A stretch of DNA of 5,383 nucleotides from contig JAGODN010000197.1 of the NCBI GenBank assembly GCA_017998195.1, forward strand, positions 1 to 5,383, in the 5' to 3' direction. The translations under genes and the position numbers were made by a program. This DNA is from Desulfobulbus sp. Its GTDB lineage: Bacteria; Desulfobacterota; Desulfobulbia; Desulfobulbales; Desulfobulbaceae. The notes under the pieces are model-generated. The model was given only the letters and a program-made list of their open reading frames with translations. It searched no databases and was not told where the DNA came from. Below, one piece after another: positions 1 through 5,383 of the stretch; the stretch's first letter is position 1, and every line of letters starts with the position of its first letter.

Positions 1-21
1 GCCGAGGATGATTTCACGCAT
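1..21 (-). CDS. Start of a gene leaving the window, possibly SelB (selenocysteine-specific elongation factor)
   Basis: On the minus strand an ATG at 21-19 opens a frame that stays open to the window edge and reads MREIILG. SelB proteins commonly begin with a short beta strand of this type (M-x-x-I-I-L-G) leading into the GTPase P-loop TAGHIDHGK, so these seven residues fit the start of SelB, the EF-Tu-like GTPase that delivers selenocysteyl-tRNA to UGA codons. The gene would follow the MBL hydrolase on the same strand after a 51-nt gap. Seven residues are too few to prove a family, and no clear Shine-Dalgarno sequence precedes the ATG, as the upstream bases are C-rich. The next base to the left would decide it: the frame should continue into the GHIDHGK motif. 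Confidence 0.35.
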
Positions 22-45
22 GCAGGAGCCCGGGGGAGGGCGGAG

Positions 46-65
46 ACCGCGCCGAGAGGCGCGGT
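46..65 (-). other. GC-rich stem-loop in the gap after the MBL gene
   Basis: An 8-bp perfect inverted repeat (46-53 with 58-65) encloses a 4-nt loop. It lies 7 nt past the TAA of the MBL hydrolase. On the minus strand no T-tract follows, so it is a weak candidate for a factor-independent terminator. It could instead stabilise the 3' end of the upstream transcript or slow polymerase. On the plus strand the loop would be GAGA, a GNRA-type tetraloop, with TTTT only from 71. Direction and role are uncertain. Confidence 0.4.
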
Positions 66-72
66 TCCGGTT

Positions 73-705
73 TTACAGGTCGAAATAGGGGTTGGTCCGC
101 TCTTCCCGGCCGATGGTGGACTGCAGGCCGCCGTAGCCGTGACCCGGCCAGACGATGGTGTCCGGCGGCAGGGTGAGCAGGCGCGACTTGATGGCGCCGA
201 TCATCTGCTCCATGGAACCGCCGGGGAAGTCGGTGCGGCCGACCGCGCCGACGAACACGGTGTCGCCGGTGAAGCAGTGCGGCGGGCTGTACAGGCAGAT
301 GCCGCCCGGGGTGTGGCCCGGGGTGTGGATAACCTCGAACTGTTCCTCGCCGAAGCGGATGATGTCGCCGTCGCGCACAATCACGTCCACCGGCGGCGAC
401 TCGGGCAGGCCGAGGCCGGAGAAGTAGCCCTTGACGCGCGGGTCGCCGAAATAGGCGACATCGTCGGCGTGCATGACGATCTTCGCGCCGGTGGCCTGCT
501 GGAGGCGGCCGTTGCCGCAGACGTGGTCCGGGTGGCCGTGGGTGTTGATGATGTATTCCACCTGCAGCTCTTTTTCGCGGCAGTAGTCGAGGATGCGGTC
601 CTCGTCGCCGCCCGGATCGATGATCGCGGCCTTGCCGGTGGTCTCGCAGGTGACGATGTAGCAGCAGACGCCCATCATGCCCACGGTGAGCTGTTTGACT
701 AGCAT
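73..705 (-). CDS. Metallo-beta-lactamase-fold hydrolase, glyoxalase II-like (YcbL type)
   Basis: This is a cytoplasmic binuclear-metal hydrolase of the glyoxalase II/YcbL-like branch, 210 aa, with no signal peptide. All expected metal ligands are visible: the THGHPDH motif gives H56, H58, D60 and H61; H131 is in TPGHTPGG; the bridging D148 is in TGDTVF; and H189 is in PGHG. The GRTDFPGGS segment (about 156-164) and a C-terminal GRE-x-x-x-NPYF ending are typical of short family members that lack the C-terminal glutathione-binding helices of true glyoxalase II. The start at 705 is preferred over the ATG at 714 because AAGGA (715-719) sits 9 nt before the 705 codon but touches the 714 codon. Substrate is unknown: a thioester such as S-lactoylglutathione or another small-thiol ester is possible. 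It lies downstream of mrp on the same strand, 73 nt away, and may share its transcript. The family call is secure and the precise activity is not. Confidence 0.93.
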   Translation of the reverse strand: MLVKQLTVGMMGVCCYIVTCETTGKAAIIDPGGDEDRILDYCREKELQVEYIINTHGHPDHVCGNGRLQQATGAKIVMHADDVAYFGDPRVKGYFSGLGLPESPPVDVIVRDGDIIRFGEEQFEVIHTPGHTPGGICLYSPPHCFTGDTVFVGAVGRTDFPGGSMEQMIGAIKSRLLTLPPDTIVWPGHGYGGLQSTIGREERTNPYFDL

Positions 706-714
706 GGATCGCAT

Positions 715-719
715 TCCTT
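715..719 (-). promoter_or_regulatory. Ribosome binding site of the MBL hydrolase
   Basis: AAGGA on the minus strand is 9 nt upstream of the ATG at 705. It directly abuts the alternative ATG at 714, which is too close for initiation there. This site therefore decides the start in favour of the 210-aa product beginning MLVKQLTVG. Confidence 0.55.
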
Positions 720-730
720 GGGGAAGATTG

Positions 731-761
731 CCCGCGACCCGGCGCGAGGCCGGGCCGCGGG
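731..761 (-). terminator. Strong stem-loop between mrp and the MBL gene (possible terminator or processing hairpin)
   Basis: Positions 731-743 and 749-761 form a 13-bp stem around a 5-nt loop. The single non-Watson-Crick position (737/755) is a G-U wobble in minus-strand RNA but an A-C mismatch in plus-strand RNA, so the structure fits the mrp-direction transcript. It starts 17 nt past the mrp stop. The sequence after it on the minus strand is CAATCTTCCCC, not a proper T-tract, so termination would be partial at best. It could let mrp be expressed more than the downstream hydrolase, or protect the mrp 3' end. Confidence 0.5.
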
Positions 762-778
762 TGGATGGGGTGGGGGCC

Positions 779-1726
779 TTACTTGAACTGGGTGCCGCAG
801 CCGCCCGAGGCGCAGCCGCAGCCGCCGGCAGCGAACGGGTTGACGGTCACCGGGCCGGGCGGCAGGCGCTGCTCCACCGCGCTGACCACGGTGTCAAAGG
901 CCTTGATCGCCGGGGTGTCCTCGTCGCCGCTCAGGTACGGGCTGCCCGAATCGCCGGCCATGACCACGCGCGGGTCCATGGGCACCCGGCCGAGGAAGGC
1001 CAGGTCGAAGTCGCGGGCGGTCTGTTCGCCGCCGCCCTTGCTGAAGATGTCCACGGTCTCGCCGCAGTGCGGGCAGATGAACCCGGACATGTTCTCGATC
1101 ACGCCGGCAATGGGCATCTCCACCGCCTTGCAGAAGTTGATCGACTTGCGCACGTCGGCGAGCGCCACCGCCTGCGGGGTGGTGACGACCACCGCCTGTA
1201 CGCCGGGGATGGTCTGGGCCACGGTCAGCGGCTCGTCGCCGGTGCCGGGCGGGGCGTCGACGATCAGGTAGTCGAGTTCGCCCCAGTCCATGTCGGCCAG
1301 GAACTGGCGGATGGCCTGGATCTTCAGCGGGCCGCGCCAGATGATGGCGTCGTCCCGGTTCTTCATCATGTACTCCAGGCTGACCACCTTGAGGTTGTCG
1401 TTGTAGGCGAGCGGCGGGATGAGGTCGTCGGGATTCTCGGGTGCGACCAGCGACCCGGTCAGGTTGAGCATCCGGCACACGTCCGGGCCGTGCAGGTCCA
1501 CGTCCATGAGGCCTACCTTATGGCCCTTCTTGGCCAGACAGAGGGCCAGGTTGACGGCCACGGTGGACTTGCCCACGCCGCCCTTGCCGCTCATGACGAG
1601 GATCTTGTGCTTGATTTTACCCAGGGACCGGTTGATGGCGAGATCCTGCTGGGCGAGCCGGGCGTCACCGGACGCGCAACTGCCCTGCTGGTCGCTTCCG
1701 CAGGAACTACCGCATGAACTGCTCAT
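779..1726 (-). CDS. mrp: Mrp/NBP35-family P-loop ATPase, iron-sulfur cluster carrier
   Basis: This is a 315-aa cytosolic SIMIBI-class ATPase of the Mrp/ApbC/NBP35 family, whose members bind and hand over Fe-S clusters as dimers. Visible motifs are the deviant Walker A GKGGVGKST at 47-55 with signature K48 and K53, DVDLHGPD at 75-82, the switch/Walker B segment VDAPPGTGDEPL at 156-167, and the cluster-binding CPHC (C218, C221) after ENMSGF. It lacks the MIP18/DUF59 domain found at the N terminus of E. coli Mrp. It has instead an N-terminal tail with C5, C9 and C17 and a C-terminal tail with C303, C305 and C310. The start at 1726 is chosen because GGAGGA (1731-1736) lies just upstream and the protein then begins MSSSCGSSCG. 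Upstream in-frame codons to 1903 are leader DNA. It is divergent from hsp20 and first in the minus-strand block. The client protein is unknown. Confidence 0.95.
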   Translation of the reverse strand: MSSSCGSSCGSDQQGSCASGDARLAQQDLAINRSLGKIKHKILVMSGKGGVGKSTVAVNLALCLAKKGHKVGLMDVDLHGPDVCRMLNLTGSLVAPENPDDLIPPLAYNDNLKVVSLEYMMKNRDDAIIWRGPLKIQAIRQFLADMDWGELDYLIVDAPPGTGDEPLTVAQTIPGVQAVVVTTPQAVALADVRKSINFCKAVEMPIAGVIENMSGFICPHCGETVDIFSKGGGEQTARDFDLAFLGRVPMDPRVVMAGDSGSPYLSGDEDTPAIKAFDTVVSAVEQRLPPGPVTVNPFAAGGCGCASGGCGTQFK

Positions 1727-1730
1727 GATA

Positions 1731-1736
1731 TCCTCC
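1731..1736 (-). promoter_or_regulatory. Strong ribosome binding site of mrp
   Basis: GGAGGA on the minus strand is 4 nt upstream of the ATG at 1726 (5 nt counted from the GGAGG core). It fixes the Mrp start and excludes the longer in-frame reading from 1903. Confidence 0.85.
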
Positions 1737-1748
1737 GACAGGAAAATG

Positions 1749-1774
1749 AAAAAAGAACGATGCGCGCTGCATCG
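1749..1774 (-). terminator. Terminator-like hairpin plus T-tract inside the mrp leader (possible attenuator)
   Basis: On the minus strand CGATGC (1774-1769) pairs with GCATCG (1763-1758) around a 5-nt loop. It is followed after TTC by six T residues (1754-1749), all 22 nt or more before the mrp start codon. This has the layout of a small intrinsic terminator, but it lies upstream of the gene rather than after one. The stem is only 6 bp, so it may be weak or fortuitous. If real, it would be a premature-termination control of mrp. Confidence 0.35.
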
Positions 1775-1783
1775 ATGGTGAAC

Positions 1784-1816
1784 GCGGGGTCGACTCCCCG
1801 CCGGGCCGCAGGCGGG
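1784..1816 (-). other. Two mutually exclusive stem-loops in the mrp leader
   Basis: GCGGGG (1784-1789) can pair with CCCCGC (1796-1801) around a 6-nt loop. CCCGCC (1797-1802) can alternatively pair with GGCGGG (1811-1816) around an 8-nt loop. The two use overlapping bases at 1797-1801, so only one can form at a time. They lie between the candidate mrp promoter and the terminator-like element. In GC-rich DNA such pairings also arise by chance. Confidence 0.3.
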
Positions 1817-1868
1817 CTCGGCACGGCAACGAACAGGCCCGGCGAAACAACGGCCGGACCGCGACTTG

Positions 1869-1886
1869 GTCGTATACACTAACGAC
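1869..1886. promoter_or_regulatory. Inverted repeat over the candidate mrp -10 (possible operator)
   Basis: GTCGT (1869-1873) and ACGAC (1882-1886) form an inverted repeat with an 8-nt A/T-rich spacer. They overlap the proposed mrp -10 element, which is where a repressor would bind. The arms are only 5 bp and match no regulator motif that I recognise. Confidence 0.25.
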
Positions 1887-1899
1887 GGCCGTTTGAAAA
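1871..1899 (-). promoter_or_regulatory. Candidate housekeeping-sigma promoter of mrp
   Basis: On the minus strand TTTTCA (1899-1894) and TATACG (1876-1871) are separated by 17 nt. Each matches the sigma-70 consensus hexamer at four of six positions. Transcription would start near 1864, giving a leader of roughly 140 nt before the mrp ATG. No experimental support is available. Confidence 0.4.
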
Positions 1900-1924
1900 G
1901 CAATGAAAAAAACTTCCCGTTGCG

Positions 1925-1958
1925 GGCCGGTCCAGGGGGGCGCGGGACCGGCCTTTTT
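1925..1958 (+). terminator. Intrinsic terminator in the divergent intergenic region
   Basis: GGCCGGTCC (1925-1933) pairs perfectly with GGACCGGCC (1945-1953) around an 11-nt loop and is followed directly by TTTTT (1954-1958). This is a textbook plus-strand intrinsic terminator. No plus-strand gene lies upstream of it in the window, so it ends either an unannotated short RNA or stray transcription, or it attenuates transcripts that begin before it and would enter hsp20-lon. On the minus strand a smaller hairpin (CCCG-CAA-CGGG, 1926-1916) followed by AAG and T7 could act in the other direction. Confidence 0.6.
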
Positions 1959-1959
1959 G

Positions 1960-1989
1960 TTGCTTTGTCATTGCCAGGACCGGTATAGT
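1960..1989 (+). promoter_or_regulatory. Candidate promoter of the hsp20-lon-ftsY operon
   Basis: TATAGT (1984-1989) matches the -10 consensus at five of six positions. A weak -35, TTGCTT (1960-1965), lies 18 nt upstream and immediately after the terminator T-tract. The start of transcription would be near 1996, leaving a leader of about 90 nt that carries a stem-loop. A better-looking -35, TTGTCA (1965-1970), is only 13 nt from this -10 and is too close. Confidence 0.4.
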
Positions 1990-2006
1990 GTTTACCTGTT
2001 ACGCAG

Positions 2007-2035
2007 TGCCGGCCTGCCCGGTGACGAGGCCGGCA
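2007..2035 (+). other. Stem-loop in the hsp20 leader with an alternative pairing
   Basis: TGCCGGCC (2007-2014) pairs perfectly with GGCCGGCA (2028-2035) around a 13-nt loop. An alternative 7-bp stem joins 2012-2018 with 2032-2038, so the two forms exclude each other. No T-tract follows, so it is not a terminator. It does not cover the Shine-Dalgarno sequence at 2075-2082, so a direct role as an RNA thermometer is not shown. mRNA stability or a two-state leader are possibilities. Confidence 0.4.
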
Positions 2036-2074
2036 GGCGGCAACCTGAACACTTCCGCAACAGACGCGCGGGTT

Positions 2075-2082
2075 GGGAGGAG
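2075..2082 (+). promoter_or_regulatory. Ribosome binding site of hsp20
   Basis: GGGAGGAG contains GGAGG (2076-2080) 5 nt before the ATG at 2086. It is the only strong site near this reading frame and sets the start of the 147-aa protein. The in-frame ATG at 1903 lies 5' of the intrinsic terminator and is not preceded by a comparable site. Confidence 0.8.
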
Positions 2083-2085
2083 AGG

Positions 2086-2529
2086 ATGGATCCGTTCAGC
2101 AAGAAACTGTTGGAGGAACTGGAACAGATGCAGCAGCAGACCGGGCGCATCCTGCGCTCCATGTCGCTGACCCGGATGATGCCGCTGGAGTCCGGGGGCT
2201 GGCAGCCGGCCATGGACATCTACGAGGCCGAAGACCGGATCTTCGTCTATGCCGACCTGGCCGGGGTGACCGCGGACAGCCTGCGGGTCACGGTCACCGA
2301 CCAGCAGCTGCAGGTGAGCGGCGTGCGCGAGCTGCCCACGGCCGAGGCCATCGCCTGCATCCACCAGCTCGAGATCGAACTCGGCGCCTTCCAGCGAACC
2401 GTCACCCTGCCCGCGGTGGTCGATGTGGACCGGGTCCAGTCGGCCTACAGCGGCGGCATTCTGGCGGTGACCCTGCCCAAGCGGGCGAGAAAGGGGCGCG
2501 TGACGATCAGCATAACGCCTGGAGCCTGA
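2086..2529 (+). CDS. Small heat-shock protein, Hsp20/alpha-crystallin family
   Basis: This is a 147-aa ATP-independent holdase that binds unfolding proteins in the cytoplasm. Residues 1-38 form a helical, Met/Gln-rich N-terminal arm. The alpha-crystallin domain runs from about W39 (WQPAMDIYE) to P131, with DLAGVTADSLRVTV at 57-70, the QLEIELGAFQRTVTLP strand pair at 94-109 and the conserved GGILAVTLP signature at 123-131. The short C-terminal tail carries I141-S-I143, matching the I-x-I motif that links subunits into oligomers. Length is normal for the family. The stop is 5 nt before the lon start, so the two are probably translated from one mRNA and cooperate, with the chaperone holding clients that Lon degrades. 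The shared role is inferred from context. No CIRCE element is visible upstream. Confidence 0.93.
   Translation: MDPFSKKLLEELEQMQQQTGRILRSMSLTRMMPLESGGWQPAMDIYEAEDRIFVYADLAGVTADSLRVTVTDQQLQVSGVRELPTAEAIACIHQLEIELGAFQRTVTLPAVVDVDRVQSAYSGGILAVTLPKRARKGRVTISITPGA
2521..2524 (+). promoter_or_regulatory. Weak ribosome binding site of lon inside the hsp20 3' end
   Basis: GGAG lies within the last hsp20 codons, 10 nt before the lon ATG at 2535. The match and spacing are poor. Together with the 5-nt gap between the genes, this suggests lon translation depends partly on ribosomes finishing hsp20. Confidence 0.4.
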
Positions 2530-2534
2530 ACCAT

Positions 2535-4930
<2,396 letters not shown>

Positions 4931-4931
<1 letters not shown>

Positions 4932-5383
4932 TGCTGGGCTGGTTCAAGCGAACATTCGGCAAGAAGAAGGACGAACCGGCGGCGGAACCGGTCCCGGCCG
5001 AACCGACCGTCGCGGAGCGTGCCGAGCAACTGGCGCCACCGGCCGAGGTCGAGGCGGTTGTCGCCGCGGCGGAGCCGACCCAATCGCCCGAACCAGCCGA
5101 GGTGGCGGCCGAACCTCCCGGACCGGCCGCCGGCGTCGAGCCGGAGATCCTGCCGGAAGCGGCGATCCCCGAGGAAACTGAACCTGCGCCGGAAGCGGCC
5201 GAGCCCGAGATCGCCACAGCCGCCGGGGAAACCGGCGCGGCCGTCCAAGCCGACCGGGAACCCGAACCCGAGCCGGAGCCCGCCGAGGTGGTGGCCGAAG
5301 CGGACCGGGAAGCTGAGCCGGTCGCGGAGGTCGAGGTGCTCGCCGAAGCGAAACCCGCCGCGGAGACCGAGCCTCCCGAGGCG
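4931..5383 (+). CDS. ftsY: N-terminal part of probable FtsY, the signal recognition particle receptor (cut by the window edge)
   Basis: A start codon at 4931 shares its A with the lon stop (TGATG). The frame is open for 151 codons to the window end. It begins MLGWFKRTFGKKK, a short basic amphipathic segment, and continues as a very acidic, Ala/Pro/Glu-rich disordered stretch with EPEPEPEP-like runs. This is the layout of the FtsY A domain: a lipid-binding N-terminal helix and an acidic linker ahead of the NG GTPase domain that docks SRP-bound ribosomes at the membrane. The NG domain, with its DTFRAAA-type motifs, would lie beyond the window, so the family is not proven. Another membrane-tethered protein with a Pro/Glu/Ala-rich linker is possible. 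A weak GGGG (4917-4920) precedes the start, and translation is probably coupled to lon. Confidence 0.6.

Noticed and set aside
139..702. A 187-codon plus-strand open frame opposite the MBL hydrolase.
   Set aside because: It is a shadow of the real minus-strand gene: low-complexity Ala/Asp/Val/Arg composition and no family features.
677..1717. A 346-codon plus-strand open frame across the mrp gene and its downstream gap.
   Set aside because: It lies opposite the well-supported Mrp ATPase, is rich in Ala, Gly, His, Val and Arg without motifs, and has no ribosome binding site of note.
1727..1903. A 59-residue N-terminal extension of the Mrp protein.
   Set aside because: It covers the leader hairpins and candidate promoter, while GGAGGA sits just upstream of the ATG at 1726. 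The extension resembles no Mrp N-terminal domain such as MIP18/DUF59.
1903..2085. A 61-residue N-terminal extension of Hsp20 beginning MKKTSRCGPV, which could look like a signal sequence.
   Set aside because: The extension runs through the intrinsic terminator and the candidate promoter. The strong ribosome binding site is immediately before the ATG at 2086, and Hsp20 proteins of about 147 aa are normal.
1727..2085. Searched for CIRCE (TTAGCACTC-N9-GAGTGCTAA), tRNA and IS ends in the intergenic region.
   Set aside because: No match to CIRCE, no cloverleaf and no paired terminal repeats with a target duplication were seen by eye.
2073..2534. A 154-residue upstream extension of Lon in the same frame.
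   Set aside because: It overlaps hsp20 in a different frame and translates to Arg/Gly/Ala-rich nonsense. The Lon N-domain is complete from the start at 2535.

Overview
The window is GC-rich, with strong G/C bias at third codon positions. It holds two divergent gene blocks around one intergenic region (1727-2085). The proteins are bacterial. The best guess at source is a sulfur-cycling, formerly deltaproteobacterial lineage (Desulfobacterota, Desulfobulbus-like). This rests on the recalled style of the Lon N-domain, a Cys-tailed Mrp/NBP35 protein without an N-terminal MIP18 domain, and a possible selB at the edge. It is an inference, not a search result.

Left block, minus strand, read right to left: an Mrp/NBP35-type P-loop ATPase (779-1726) for Fe-S cluster carriage; a glyoxalase II-like metallo-beta-lactamase-fold hydrolase (73-705); then the first seven codons of a further gene running off the left edge (1-21), which look like the start of SelB. 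Each gap in this block (22-72 and 706-778) contains a GC-rich stem-loop without a good T-tract.

Centre (1727-2085, 359 bases, no gene): a candidate minus-strand promoter and structured leader for mrp, a strong plus-strand intrinsic terminator (1925-1958) with no obvious gene to terminate, a candidate plus-strand promoter (1960-1989), and a leader stem-loop ahead of hsp20.

Right block, plus strand: a small heat-shock protein (2086-2529), the ATP-dependent protease Lon (2535-4931, 798 aa with all catalytic residues), and the N-terminal part of a gene that looks like ftsY (4931 to the window edge). The spacings are 5 nt and a 1-nt overlap (TGATG), so this is almost certainly one operon. It couples a holdase chaperone, a quality-control protease and probably the signal-recognition-particle receptor.

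I found no mobile element, CRISPR array, tRNA or rRNA, and no clear sign of an undescribed system. The genes are conserved housekeeping genes. The parts most worth a second look are the intergenic RNA structures, the Cys-rich tails of the Mrp protein, and the lon-ftsY overlap.
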